From: Rhodospirillaceae bacterium
GTDB taxonomy: Bacteria; Pseudomonadota; Alphaproteobacteria; Bin65
Assembly: GCA_026709535.1 (NCBI GenBank)
Contig: JAPOST010000161.1
Coordinates: 1 to 64,000, forward strand
Direction: 5' to 3'
Length of the DNA: 64,000 nt
The translations under genes and the position numbers were made by a program. The notes beneath the pieces were generated by a model. That model was not told where the DNA came from, did not search any database, and saw nothing but the letters and a program-made list of their open reading frames with translations. Every line of letters starts with the position of its first letter. Within the stretch, counting starts at the first letter, position 1. Shown here in pieces: positions 35,643 to 45,892 of the stretch.

Positions 35643-36437
35643 TCAGCCGTCACGATTCCAAGTCGCGGCGGAAGGCCAATCGCCAAGAACTGCTTGCCAG
35701 CATGCCAGCGCGGCCACGGCGGCCGTATCCGCACGAAGCAGGCGGGTGCCCAGCCCAACCGACATGACATTGGGAAGCCGGTGGAGAAGGTCAAGCTCCT
35801 CCGGCGCATAACCGCCCTCCGGGCCGACGAAAACCGCCCACGGTTGACCGCGGGTATCGCCGCGACGCTGCAGCGATTCGATAATCGGGATCGTGGTGCG
35901 GGTCTCGTCGAGGAGCAGAATGTGCCGGTCCGACGGCCAGTGTCCGATCAGGGTATCCAGCTTCACCGTTGTGCGAACCGCCGGGACGGTAAGCCGCGCA
36001 CACTGTTCGGCAGCTTCAACAGCGTTGGCGCGGAGACGATCCTCGTTCACGCGGGTAACGTTGGTGAAACGAGTCATCACAGGCTGCAGGGCCGAGACGC
36101 CCATTTCCGATGCCTTTTGCGCGACAAAGTCAATCCGCATCTTCTTGATCGGCGCAAAGCAGAGCCAGATATCCGGTTCGACCTGCTGCCGGCGAATTTG
36201 GGCGGTCACGGTTACGCGAGCGCCGGGCTTCGCGAGATCCACCAGCGACCCTTGCCATTCACCATCCTGACCATTGAACAATGTCATGACATCTCCGACT
36301 TCAAGACGCATGACGTTTCTAAGGTAGTGGCTCTGGCCCCTTGAAAGCTGGATGGCGACAGAGGCGTCCAAGCGAGCCTTGACATAGAGGCGAATGCCGG
36401 GATCGCAAGGATTCCCGGTTATTCTCGTGCCACTCAC
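35643..36437 (-). CDS. rsmE: 16S rRNA (uracil1498-N3)-methyltransferase RsmE
   Basis: SHYLRNVMRLEVGD; RIDFVAQKASEMGVSALQPVMTRFT; FVGPEGGYAPEELDLL; VGLGTRLLRADTAAVAAL. Confidence 0.96.
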   Translation of the reverse strand: MSGTRITGNPCDPGIRLYVKARLDASVAIQLSRGQSHYLRNVMRLEVGDVMTLFNGQDGEWQGSLVDLAKPGARVTVTAQIRRQQVEPDIWLCFAPIKKMRIDFVAQKASEMGVSALQPVMTRFTNVTRVNEDRLRANAVEAAEQCARLTVPAVRTTVKLDTLIGHWPSDRHILLLDETRTTIPIIESLQRRGDTRGQPWAVFVGPEGGYAPEELDLLHRLPNVMSVGLGTRLLRADTAAVAALACWQAVLGDWPSAATWNRDG

Positions 36438-37450
36438 GCTGCGGCCTCCCGCCGCATGTCTGCAACTGCGAGATGATCAGCAAAGCTGGCATGGTCGATG
36501 TTGGCGCCGCAAACGACAAGACCAACGGTCTTCCCGGCGAGCGCCTGCCGCAAAGGTCCAGCCAGTGCAGCAAGGGCTGCTGCTGCGGCCGGTTCGACGG
36601 CCAGTTTCATTCGCTCGAAGATCACAAGCATGGTATCCTGCAGATCCACATCGGACACCACCACTATCTCCCGCACAAGGTCTCGGACGAGGGCGAAGGA
36701 GTAGGGTAGATGCAGCGGCGCACCCAAGCTGTCAGCGATCGTGTTGACTGCGACCGACGTCAATGGCGCGCCCTCAGCCAGACTCTGGCACATGCCCGCA
36801 GCGCCTTCGGGCTCCACACCATGGACCGTAGCGGTCGATCCGACCTGATTGAAGCCTGTGGCGACACCAGCGATCAGCCCACCGCCTCCTACCGGTACGA
36901 TCACCGCGTCCAGCGGCGTTCCAAGCTCTGTTGCCTGCCGGGCGAATTCGACGCCCAACGTGGCGGTCCCGGTCACCGTCGCAAGCCCATCAAAGGGATG
37001 GATAACGGCACGGCCTTCCTCGTCACGGATGCGGGCTGTTTCAGCAAAGGCTTCCTGGATGTTATTGGCCAGGACAATTGTCGCTCCAAGTTCCCGACAC
37101 TGGCCAATCCGGTATGGATTGGCGGCCTTGTGCATCACCACCTTGGCGTCGACGCCCAATGCCTGGGCGGCGTAGGCCACCGCAATGGCGTGATTTCCGG
37201 CGCTGACCGCTGTGACTCCTGCCCGGCGCTGGATGTGATCAAGGGCCAACATGTTACACAGTGCGCCGCGCGCCTTGAAACTGCCGGTTTTCTGGAACAG
37301 TTCGAGTTTCAGAACAACACGGGTTTTACCTCCCACCAACGCGTCTTTGGCATTCCCGGTCCATTCGAGAATCGGGGTTTTAAGCACCCAGGGCGCGATG
37401 GCCGCATGCGCCCGGTCAATATCGTCGAGGATGAGAGCCCCGGTAGTCAC
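36434..37450 (-). CDS. PLP-dependent threonine/serine dehydratase family
   Basis: LELFQKTGSFKARGA (PLP Lys), TAVSAGNHAIAVAYAAQALG, VPVGGGGLIAGVA. Confidence 0.92.
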   Translation of the reverse strand: MTTGALILDDIDRAHAAIAPWVLKTPILEWTGNAKDALVGGKTRVVLKLELFQKTGSFKARGALCNMLALDHIQRRAGVTAVSAGNHAIAVAYAAQALGVDAKVVMHKAANPYRIGQCRELGATIVLANNIQEAFAETARIRDEEGRAVIHPFDGLATVTGTATLGVEFARQATELGTPLDAVIVPVGGGGLIAGVATGFNQVGSTATVHGVEPEGAAGMCQSLAEGAPLTSVAVNTIADSLGAPLHLPYSFALVRDLVREIVVVSDVDLQDTMLVIFERMKLAVEPAAAAALAALAGPLRQALAGKTVGLVVCGANIDHASFADHLAVADMRREAAA

Positions 37451-37695
37451 AAGTCAAAGACCTCTGCATGACGGGCGTGTGTCCCGGCCAGTCCGAAGGA
37501 TCGGGCGCGGTGCAGCCCGGAGAGGCGCTTGATCGTGCCGAAGCATGGCGCGATCCGGAACCGGCGTCTCGCGATCAGTCTGTCGAAGCGCTTCTCCGAG
37601 GTCCGCAGCGGGCGAAAGCGATTGTTTGCAGGTCTTGTGGCCGATAGCGTCACATCGCACGGAAGCCTTGCAGAACCAGTGCACAACCTTGGCAA
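37447..37695 (-). mobile_element. IS5-type transposase C-terminal remnant
   Basis: RPLRTSEKRFDRLIARRRFRIAPCFGTIKRLSGLHRARSFGLAGTHARHAEVFDL resembles the conserved IS5-type C-terminal region (xxRFNRLISKRRFRVEQCFGTLKR); no full-length transposase around it. Confidence 0.55.
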
Positions 37696-37801
37696 GGTCT
37701 TTCAGAAACGACTGTGCCGCCCGGGTTGGAACCCAAACTGTCAGCGCACAAACCATATCATCCGCGATCCGCTATGTCCCCCATTCCCGGACAGGTGAGC
37801 T

Positions 37802-39274
37802 TCATCCTTCTATCCTGACTCCCCATTCGCGATTCGTCTCCTCTGGCCACTTGTTCGTGGCATCCAAGCCAGCCTTTGAACCCAAGCCGCTCACTGGGCT
37901 GGCGAAGTCGAGATAGTCGATGGGGGTGTTCTCAATCATCGTCGTGTCGCGGGCCGGGTCCATGCGGGTAGAGATGGCCCAGATGACGTCTTTCCAATCG
38001 CGGCAATCTATATCGTCATCCACGACAATGACCCATTTCGTATACATGAATTGGCGAAGGTAACTCCATACGCCCATCATTACTCGCTTGGCGTGGCCGG
38101 CGTAGGCTTTCCTGATGGAGACGATGGCGACGCGATAGCTACAGCCCTCCGGCGGCAACCAGAAGTCCACGATTTCAGGAAACTGCTGCTGCAGCAGCGG
38201 GATGAAGACCTCATTCAGCGCCTCGCCCAAGACACTCGGTTCGTCGGGCGGGCGACCGGTGAACGTAGAGAGATAGATCGGGTTTTGCCGCATCGTGATG
38301 GCGGTGACGCGGAACACCGGAAACTTCTCCACGCTGTTGTAGTAACCGGTGTGATCGCCATAGGGGCCTTCGTCCTCCACATCCTCCGCCATCACCCGGC
38401 CTTCGATAACGATCTCTGCCTGGGCCGGGACTTTCAGCGGCACCGTTCGACAGTCGACCAGTTCCACATTCTTTTCCCGCAGGAGGCCAGCGAACTGATA
38501 CTCGGAAAGCGTATCCGGGACGGGCGTGACAGCCGCGACAATAGTGGCCGGGTCTGCTCCAATGACTGCAGCGGCGGGGAAGCCGTCTTTCAGTTCATCC
38601 GACCTGGCGGATTTCTTCCAGCGCTCAAACTGTTGCGCGCCGCCCCTGTGGCGCAGCCAGCGCATCAGCGACGTGTTCTTGCCCGTCACCTGCATACGAT
38701 AGATGCCAAGATTGAAACCGTCGGTGCGATCGGTATCCGGCGCCGGGCCGCGGGTGACGACCAGTGGCCAGGTGATCAGTGGCGCGGGCTCCCCCGGCCA
38801 GCACCTTTGAACGGGCAGGCGGCCGAGATCAATATCGTCACCTTCAAAAACGACTTCCTGGCACGGTGCTGCCCGAACTGTTTTCGGCTTCATGGCAAGT
38901 ACCTTGCGCGCCAACGGGATCATCTCGAGCGCTTCACGGAAACCGCCTGGTGGTTCCGGCTGGCGCAGGAAGGCGAGCATCTCACCTACTTCGCGCAGTT
39001 GCTCAGGAGTGCGGCCGATCGCCATGGCAATACGTTCCACGGTGCCGAACAGGTTGACAAGTACGGGCATATCCCAAGTCTGATCTCCGTTTTTGGGCTG
39101 ATCGAAGCGGATGACTGGCCCGCCTTCCAGGATGGCAGCGCGATGGATTTTCGTCATCTCCAAGTCAGGCGAGACCGGTCCGGTCTCGCGGCGCATATGG
39201 CCTGCCCGCTCCAGATATTCCAAGAAATCCCTAAGCGACAAGAACACAGGCAGGGTGCGTACCGACTTGTTCAT
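37802..39274 (-). CDS. UbiD-family (4-hydroxy-3-polyprenylbenzoate-type) decarboxylase
   Basis: [103 protein letters not shown]. Confidence 0.95.
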   Translation of the reverse strand: MNKSVRTLPVFLSLRDFLEYLERAGHMRRETGPVSPDLEMTKIHRAAILEGGPVIRFDQPKNGDQTWDMPVLVNLFGTVERIAMAIGRTPEQLREVGEMLAFLRQPEPPGGFREALEMIPLARKVLAMKPKTVRAAPCQEVVFEGDDIDLGRLPVQRCWPGEPAPLITWPLVVTRGPAPDTDRTDGFNLGIYRMQVTGKNTSLMRWLRHRGGAQQFERWKKSARSDELKDGFPAAAVIGADPATIVAAVTPVPDTLSEYQFAGLLREKNVELVDCRTVPLKVPAQAEIVIEGRVMAEDVEDEGPYGDHTGYYNSVEKFPVFRVTAITMRQNPIYLSTFTGRPPDEPSVLGEALNEVFIPLLQQQFPEIVDFWLPPEGCSYRVAIVSIRKAYAGHAKRVMMGVWSYLRQFMYTKWVIVVDDDIDCRDWKDVIWAISTRMDPARDTTMIENTPIDYLDFASPVSGLGSKAGLDATNKWPEETNREWGVRIEG

Positions 39275-39623
39275 TGGGAGGAGATGGAGCAGCGCACCTG
39301 ACCGGACAACCCGGCGGATGCTCACAGGATCTGCGACACCGAATTAAAGGCGGCTCCAGCTTATCGTCCTGATCAAGGCGTCATCAGGAAACATCGTTCC
39401 ATCCTGTCAGTTTTGATTCTTTTCACAGCGATCGGTCAGGCGGCTGCGCAGCAACCAGTTGAGCGTTCCTGGCTCTCCCGACGGAACAAAGTCACTGAAC
39501 TGCCGTTTCGGCTGTTATGACGCCAGCAAATGACTGGTGGCAGTGTCGCCGCGCCGGTCTATATGAGGTCGGTGCTGCACACCTCGCAGGTCGTGCAGCC
39601 ACCCTCATGCAGGACTGGCTCGA

Positions 39624-40631
39624 GTGATGGCTTCCTCTTCCCCCAAACACGCTTTCGTCACAGGTGCCACAGGCTTCCTGGGTCGCAATCTGATTGAGCA
39701 ATTAGCCAAGCGCGGCTGGAAGATCACTGCCCTTTATCGCACCGCCGAGCGCTTCGAACTTCTGAAACGTTGGGACGTCAACGGAGTTAAGGGTAGTTTG
39801 CAGGCTCTTGACGATCTGACCGATGCCGTTCCGGAGGATGTGGACGCCGTTTTCCACATGGCGGCGGATACGACCATATGGCTGCGCCACGGCTCGCGCC
39901 AACTTCAAACCAATGTGGATGGTACCCGAAACGTCGTCGCCGCTGCCGAACGCAAGGGTGCTAAACGTTTTGTATTCACATCCAGCTGGAGGGCCTGGGG
40001 CTTTCAGCGGCGGAACCCGCCGCTGAACGAGGAAATGCCGCAGAAAGGCAACGCATCGCCCTTACTGTACGACCGTACCAAATTTGCGGCAGAATTGATT
40101 GTAAAACAGGCTGCCACAGAGGGGCTGCGCGCTGTAATCATGAATCCCTGTAACGTCATGGGGCGGTACGACACCCGCAACTGGGGTCGGATAATCCAGA
40201 TGGCGTATCGAGGAAAACTGCCTGGCATTCCGCCCGGTTCAGGAGTTTTCTGCCATGCCGAGGCCGTCGTAGCAGCCCACATCGCCGCCGCCGATGCCCG
40301 CAACGCCAGCGGCAATTATCTTCTGCCGGGGCCTACAGCCACCTTTTTCGAGGTGATCCAGACGGTCGGTCGGATCACCAATCTCAAGGTTCCGCAGCGC
40401 GCGCTGCCGGAATGGCTTTTCAGGATAGTCGCCCACATCCAGAACACGGTTGGTGGCTTGCGCAACCAGGAACCCGACGTAACGCCCCAGGTCGCCCATG
40501 TTATCCTTAACAGTGGCCGCGTGGACACTGACAAGGCCGAGCGTGAACTGGGCTACGCATCGCCGGACTTGGAAACGATGATCCGGGACATCTACGATTG
40601 GATGAAAAGGTCAGGCCTCTTGGACGCCTGA
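39624..40631 (+). CDS. NAD-dependent epimerase/dehydratase (extended SDR)
   Basis: HAFVTGATGFLGRNLIEQLAKRGW; VFHMAADTTIW; YDRTKFAAE (variant YxxxK). Confidence 0.92.
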   Translation: MMASSSPKHAFVTGATGFLGRNLIEQLAKRGWKITALYRTAERFELLKRWDVNGVKGSLQALDDLTDAVPEDVDAVFHMAADTTIWLRHGSRQLQTNVDGTRNVVAAAERKGAKRFVFTSSWRAWGFQRRNPPLNEEMPQKGNASPLLYDRTKFAAELIVKQAATEGLRAVIMNPCNVMGRYDTRNWGRIIQMAYRGKLPGIPPGSGVFCHAEAVVAAHIAAADARNASGNYLLPGPTATFFEVIQTVGRITNLKVPQRALPEWLFRIVAHIQNTVGGLRNQEPDVTPQVAHVILNSGRVDTDKAERELGYASPDLETMIRDIYDWMKRSGLLDA

Positions 40632-40671
40632 CCAGCAGACAATGAACGATAAAGAGGAGCCAGTCAGTCTC

Positions 40672-42015
40672 ATGAGCGATTCCCTGTCCCAACTCGGCGA
40701 CCTTTTGAAGGCGGCAATATCTGTTGGCGCCGATGCAGCCGATGCTGTCTATGTCGAAGGGGAGGCGATCTCGCACACCCAGCGCCTGGGGAATTTGGAA
40801 ATGATTGAGCGGTCGGAAGGCCAGGACCTTGGCCTGCGGGTGTTCGTCGGCAGGCGCCAGGCCAGCGTCTCGGCGCAAAAAGTCGATTTCAGGGATTTCG
40901 GCGCCTTGGCCTCCAGGGCGGTAGCGATGGCGCGCGCGGTGCCGGAAGATTTGTATTGCGGGATTGCCGATCCCGACCAGATCGCGATGACCCCGCCTGT
41001 TTTCGAAATGGCTGACGAAACCGAGCCTCCGGAAAAGTTGCTGATCGAACGTGCCCGAGCGGCAGAGGACGCAGCCCGTACCGTCAAAGGCGTCACTAAC
41101 TCCGAAGGGGCAGAGGCGTCGTGGAGCCGGACCGCTGTTACCCTCGCGACAACTAACGGGTTTGAAGGCAAATACTGGCGCACAGCGCACAGTGTGAGCG
41201 TTTCTGTTGTGGCGGGTAGCGGTGCCGATATGCAAACCGATTACGACCATCACACGACGGTCTTTTCGGATGACCTCATGGATCCGGCCGAAATTGGCCA
41301 GAGCGCTGGCGAACGGGCAGTGGCCCGATTGGGCGCCCGGTCAATAAAAACGATCAAGGCGCCGGTCGTGTTCAGCAAGAGAGTCGCCGGCAGCCTTTTG
41401 GGGCATCTTCTGAACGCCATCAACGGGTCGTCCATCGCGCGGGGCACCAGCTTCCTGAAGGATGCGCTGGAGAAACCGGTGATGGCAAGTGACCTGAATG
41501 TTACCGACGACCCGCACAAGCCGCGTGGCTTGAGATCAAAGCCGTTTGACGGTGAGGGAGTACCAACCGCACGGCGAAAGCTCATCGACAATGGCGTTCT
41601 GACGACTTGGCTGCTGGACCTGAGATCTGCTCGTCAACTTGGTCTCACGCCCACTGGTCACGCCAGCCGCGGAACTTCAGGACCACCTTTCCCATCTGCG
41701 GCAAATGTCTTCCTTGAGCCCGGATCGGTGTCGCGCAACGCTCTCATTGGCGGTATCAAGGAAGGTCTTTACGTGACCGAGATCATTGGTATGGGAGTGA
41801 ACGGAGTAACGGGTGACTATAGCCGCGGCGCAGGTGGATACTGGATCCGCAATGGCGAACTGGCATTCCCTGTAACTGAATTGACCATCGCCGGCAATTT
41901 GAAGGACATGTTTCGCACCATCACGCCAGCGAGCGATCTGGAATTTCGTCATGGCGTTGACGCGCCAACCTTGCGGGTGGACAGCATGACGATCGCAGGC
42001 ACGCAGGGTGGCTGA
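40672..42015 (+). CDS. pmbA: TldD/PmbA family metalloprotease subunit (PmbA)
   Basis: DLGLRVFVGRRQASVSAQ; RGLRSKPFDGEGVPTARRKLIDNGVLTTWLLDLRSARQLG; GVNGVTGDYSRGAGGYWIRNGELAFPV. Confidence 0.94.
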   Translation: MSDSLSQLGDLLKAAISVGADAADAVYVEGEAISHTQRLGNLEMIERSEGQDLGLRVFVGRRQASVSAQKVDFRDFGALASRAVAMARAVPEDLYCGIADPDQIAMTPPVFEMADETEPPEKLLIERARAAEDAARTVKGVTNSEGAEASWSRTAVTLATTNGFEGKYWRTAHSVSVSVVAGSGADMQTDYDHHTTVFSDDLMDPAEIGQSAGERAVARLGARSIKTIKAPVVFSKRVAGSLLGHLLNAINGSSIARGTSFLKDALEKPVMASDLNVTDDPHKPRGLRSKPFDGEGVPTARRKLIDNGVLTTWLLDLRSARQLGLTPTGHASRGTSGPPFPSAANVFLEPGSVSRNALIGGIKEGLYVTEIIGMGVNGVTGDYSRGAGGYWIRNGELAFPVTELTIAGNLKDMFRTITPASDLEFRHGVDAPTLRVDSMTIAGTQGG

Positions 42016-42172
42016 TGCGTTACCATCAGTACAGTGGTGTCGAATGGCTGGCGCTGTACCGCGACCGTCGTTGGTTTACCGATGGCGCAAAGCTTTGTAA
42101 TATTCGGAGCAGATAGTGGCTCGAACCACCTGCTCGAGACCGCTCAACAAAGATACCCGGGAGGTTTTATCC

Positions 42173-43195
42173 ATGAAATACAAACTCGCCGCGATGGGTG
42201 TTGCCGTGGCGATGACGGCGCTGACGCCGGCATCACAGGCTGCTACGGAGTTCAGTTTCTCGAATTGGATTCCCTGGACACACAATCTCGCAACCCGACT
42301 GTACATTCCCTGGATGGAAGAGATCGAGCAGAAGACCAACGGGCGGGTAAAGTTCAAGCGCCTGCCCAAGCCCGTCGCCCATCCGCGTGCGCACATGGAT
42401 GCGGTGCGGACAGGCCAGGCGGATGCAGCGTTCGGCGTCCATGGTTATTCACCGCGCCGACTGCGCGCCTATCTGTTCACCGACTTCCCGCAGCTAGGCG
42501 AAAGTGCGGTGGCCACGTCTGTCGCCTTCCAGCGCACCTATGAGAAGTTCTTCAAGAACAAGGGACACTACAAGGGCGTGCACCTGATCGGCATGAACAC
42601 CCATGGCCCAGGCGTGATCCACCATGCCAGCAAAATCATCAAGTCGATCGCCGACATGAAAGGCCAGAAAATCAGGACCGGGGGGCCAGTGCCGCGGCTG
42701 ATTGTTCAGACTTGGGGCGGTGTCTCGATCCGCCAGCCAGCGCCAAAATCATACGAACTGCTGTCCACCGGTGTTGTCGACGGAGTCACCTTTCCGTACG
42801 AAGCCCTGGTCGGCTTCAGGATTGTCAACCTGGTAAAGTTCCACACGGAAATCCCGGGTGGCCTGTACAGTTCCGGCTTCTACACCTTCATCAGCAAAAA
42901 GAAGTATGACGCGCTGAGCGCTGCAGACAAAAATACGATCGACGCCACCTCCGGCGAAGCCTTTGCCTTGCGGGCGGGCAAGGTCTGGGATCAGAACGAC
43001 GCCGATGGCCTGGCGGCCGCAAAGAAAGCCGGTCATACCTTTGCAAAGGCTTCGGACGAAATCATGGCATCTGTCAGGCAGATCAAGGCCAAGTTGGAAG
43101 CGCAGTACGTTGCCGACATGAAGAAGGACGGCATAGACGGCGCCGAGGTCCTGAAATACTTCCACGGCGAACTGGGCAAGGTTCAGAAGAAATAG
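42173..43195 (+). CDS. TRAP transporter substrate-binding protein (DctP family)
   Basis: Signal peptide MKYKLAAMGVAVAMTALTPASQA; FSNWIPWTHNLATRLYIPWMEEIEQKTNGRVKFKRLPKPV; KIRTGGPVPRLIVQTWGG. Confidence 0.94.
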   Translation: MKYKLAAMGVAVAMTALTPASQAATEFSFSNWIPWTHNLATRLYIPWMEEIEQKTNGRVKFKRLPKPVAHPRAHMDAVRTGQADAAFGVHGYSPRRLRAYLFTDFPQLGESAVATSVAFQRTYEKFFKNKGHYKGVHLIGMNTHGPGVIHHASKIIKSIADMKGQKIRTGGPVPRLIVQTWGGVSIRQPAPKSYELLSTGVVDGVTFPYEALVGFRIVNLVKFHTEIPGGLYSSGFYTFISKKKYDALSAADKNTIDATSGEAFALRAGKVWDQNDADGLAAAKKAGHTFAKASDEIMASVRQIKAKLEAQYVADMKKDGIDGAEVLKYFHGELGKVQKK

Positions 43196-43198
43196 CTG

Positions 43199-43753
43199 AT
43201 GGCCCGGGACGCGCAGCCGGACAAGGCGCGCGACAGAAGTCTGCTGGTATCCGTGCTGGGCCGGTGGCCTAGCCGGGTACTGGCGGTTCTTTCGTGTTTG
43301 TTTCTTTTTGCCATGATGGCTGGAACATTCATCGACGTCGCCGGCCGCTATCTGTTCAACAGCCCGTTGCCAGCATCGGCGGAACTGATTTCCTTCACCA
43401 TGCCGGCGCTGATTTTCTGCGCCCTGCCACTGGTATGTTTCCGTGAAGATAACGTAACGATCGACCTTCTGGATACTTTCGTAAACGGATGGTGGCGCTC
43501 GGCACAGGGGATCTTCGTCAACCTGCTCAGCGCGGCAACGATGCTGTTCATGGCTTGGCGGCTATGGGCCAGACACCTGGATCATGTGGAATATGAGGAT
43601 GTGACAGACGAGTTGTTCATTCCGTTGGCGCCGTTCAGCCTGATGATGGCTGTGTTGTCCGTGGTGGCAGCCGTCGCGCTGATCGCCAATGTTGTGGCGT
43701 ATTCGATCGGCGAGCGGAAACATGCCTCTGATGCAGGACCGGGTGCCTCGTGA
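43199..43753 (+). CDS. TRAP transporter small permease (DctQ family)
   Basis: Four-TM protein with GTFIDVAGRYLFNSPLPASAELISFTMPALIFCALPLV, between DctP and DctM genes. Confidence 0.93.
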   Translation: MARDAQPDKARDRSLLVSVLGRWPSRVLAVLSCLFLFAMMAGTFIDVAGRYLFNSPLPASAELISFTMPALIFCALPLVCFREDNVTIDLLDTFVNGWWRSAQGIFVNLLSAATMLFMAWRLWARHLDHVEYEDVTDELFIPLAPFSLMMAVLSVVAAVALIANVVAYSIGERKHASDAGPGAS

Positions 43754-45066
43754 CGACGGCGCTGATTGGGTTTGCCGTTCTTCTGACATTATCGTTCCTT
43801 CGGGTGCCGATCGCGATCTCGATGTTGCTCGTCGGTTTCGTCGGGATGTCACTGGTGCAAGGCTGGTACGCAGCGCTGGCCAATGTCGGGGAGACCGCTT
43901 TCACTTCTGCCATCAATTATGAGTTGTCGGTGGTACCGCTTTTCATCTTGATGGGCAATTTCGTGACGCGGGCTCGATTGTCCGAGGAACTCTACACCGC
44001 GTCGAACGCGTTCCTGGGCCATCGCAAGGGCGGGCTTGCAATGGCAACGATCGTGGCTTGCGGCGGGTTCAGCGCCGTGTGCGGCAGTTCTCTGGCGACG
44101 GCGGCGACAATGGCCAAAGTCGCGATGCCTTCGATGCGGCGCTACGGCTATGACGACGGCTTGGCGGCAGGCGCCATCGCCGCTGGCGGCACGCTGGGCA
44201 TTCTTATCCCGCCCAGCGTTCTACTGGTCATCTATGGGATCCTGACCCAGACGAGCATTGGCAAGCTGTTCGCAGCCGGTGTCATTCCTGGCGTCATCGG
44301 CATACTCGGTTATTTGATTGCGGTTCGTGTAGTCATCACCATCTGGCCACATTTGGGACCACCGGGTGAACGAACCGCCTGGCCGGACCGGATGCGCGCC
44401 CTGCGGGGCGTATGGGGTGTGATCTTGCTCTTCGTCTTCGTGATGGGTGGCATTTACGGCGGCGTCTTCAGCCCTACCGAGGCGGCCGGCATCGGCGCCT
44501 TCGGCGCCTTCCTTTTCGCGCTGGCCCGGCGTTCAATGAATTTGCGGGTCTTCTACGAAGTGCTGCTGGAGAGCGCTCTGACGACGGCGATGTTGTTCAT
44601 GATCCTGATCGGTGCGCTCATATTTGCCAACTTCATCAATTACACCGATTTCCCGCCTGCGCTGCTGGGCATGGCCAACAATTTCAAGGATTCACCCTGG
44701 CTGGTTGTGATCGCGATCCTGATCATTTACGTGCTGCTGGGCTGCGTTTTCGAAAGCCTGTCGATGATCTTGCTGACAGTACCGATATTCTTCCCGCTGA
44801 TCAAAAGCCTCGCGCCGGGTTTCGAGATGACGGAAGTAGAAGTCGCGGTATGGTATGGGATCGTGGTGGTGATCATCACGGAGATCAGTCTGATTACGCC
44901 TCCGGTGGGTCTGAATGTGTTCGTACTTCGCGGAGTTCTTCAGGATGTGCGGACTACAACGATCTTCCGGGGCGTGACCGCTTACTGGATTGCCGATTTG
45001 TTTCGCCTTGCCCTTATCGTAGGGCTGCCGGCGCTCTCGCTCTGGCTTCCCAGTTTCGTGAAATAG
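43750..45066 (+). CDS. TRAP transporter large permease (DctM family)
   Basis: FLRVPIAISMLLVGFVGM; CGGFSAVCGSSLATAATMAKVAMPSMRRYGYDDGLAAGAIAAGGTLGILIPPSVLLVIYG. GTG start overlaps the DctQ stop. Confidence 0.96.
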   Translation: MTTALIGFAVLLTLSFLRVPIAISMLLVGFVGMSLVQGWYAALANVGETAFTSAINYELSVVPLFILMGNFVTRARLSEELYTASNAFLGHRKGGLAMATIVACGGFSAVCGSSLATAATMAKVAMPSMRRYGYDDGLAAGAIAAGGTLGILIPPSVLLVIYGILTQTSIGKLFAAGVIPGVIGILGYLIAVRVVITIWPHLGPPGERTAWPDRMRALRGVWGVILLFVFVMGGIYGGVFSPTEAAGIGAFGAFLFALARRSMNLRVFYEVLLESALTTAMLFMILIGALIFANFINYTDFPPALLGMANNFKDSPWLVVIAILIIYVLLGCVFESLSMILLTVPIFFPLIKSLAPGFEMTEVEVAVWYGIVVVIITEISLITPPVGLNVFVLRGVLQDVRTTTIFRGVTAYWIADLFRLALIVGLPALSLWLPSFVK

Positions 45067-45158
45067 GGACGTTGGTATCGACGGCTGATGTACGGACGAT
45101 CGACGAGCGACTGCGCCGTGCAGAGGTTTCCGGCTCTCGAATTTCCGGCGGCGCCTTG

Positions 45159-45184
45159 TGATCCAGATCGGGCCAGCCTGCGTA
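45159..45184 (+). promoter_or_regulatory. Putative ECF/RpoE-ChrR type promoter, autoregulatory
   Basis: TGATCC (45159-45164), 18 nt, then TA (45183-45184) in context GCGTACC, upstream of the ATG at 45218. Confidence 0.75.
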
Positions 45185-45217
45185 CCATTGCAGACGCATA
45201 CAAGAATCGGCGACATC

Positions 45218-45892
45218 ATGGCGACCCTGCAAACGCTAAATTGTTCCGCAAAGCTGTTCTACCGCAGGTCATCCGTTCGACCACTGCCATTGCGCGGGGA
45301 TGCGGCGCGCCAGGGATGGCGACGAAGCGTGACCAGCCCTGACGCCGAACGCTTGCTGATCGCGGTCGCACAACATCGCGACGATCAGGCGTTCGCGAAT
45401 TTGTTCAGCGAATTTGCGCCGCGGATCAAGGCCTTTATGCTCAAGGGCGGGGCGGATGGCGCGGTTGCCGAAGAACTTGCGCAAGAGACCATGGTTCAGG
45501 TCTGGCGTCGCGCATCAAGCTACGATCCCGTGAAGGCGTCGGCGTCGACATGGATCTTCACGATTGCCCGGAACAAGCGGATCGATCGACTTCGCAGAGA
45601 GAGCCGTCCGACCCTTGATCCTGAACTGTATGTATCCAGTCAACCGCAACCCACGAGCCCTTTCGACACGGTCGAAGCGCACCAAAAAAAAGCACTGCTG
45701 CATCAATTTGTGGCGCACCTTTCCACCGAGCAGATCGAGGTTGTGGAGAAGGCCTTCTACCAAGACAAACCCCACTCGGCGATTGCGGAAGATCTCGATT
45801 TGCCGCTGGGTACCGTCAAATCTCGCATTCGGCTGGCACTTGGCCGCCTGAGGATGTTGATAGAGAAACAAGGCATGGAGGAGAACAGCTAA
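45218..45892 (+). CDS. rpoE: ECF sigma factor, RpoE/ChrR-associated (ECF11-like)
   Basis: FANLFSEFAPRIKAFMLKGGADGAVAEELAQETMVQVWRRASSYDPVKASASTWIFTIARNKRIDRLRRE; sigma4 HSAIAEDLDLPLGTVKSRIRLALGRLR. The ORF-track start at 45158 sits on the promoter, so ATG 45218 is preferred. Confidence 0.92.
   Translation: MATLQTLNCSAKLFYRRSSVRPLPLRGDAARQGWRRSVTSPDAERLLIAVAQHRDDQAFANLFSEFAPRIKAFMLKGGADGAVAEELAQETMVQVWRRASSYDPVKASASTWIFTIARNKRIDRLRRESRPTLDPELYVSSQPQPTSPFDTVEAHQKKALLHQFVAHLSTEQIEVVEKAFYQDKPHSAIAEDLDLPLGTVKSRIRLALGRLRMLIEKQGMEENS

Noticed and set aside
38051-39301. 416-aa + strand ORF antisense to the UbiD-family gene
   Set aside because: Shadow ORF; composition unlike a protein and the sense gene is clear.
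42015-42116. Possible 34-aa ORF (MRYHQYSGVEWLALYRDRRWFTDGAKLCNIRSR) overlapping the pmbA stop
   Set aside because: Too short and no family recognised; cannot be separated from chance.
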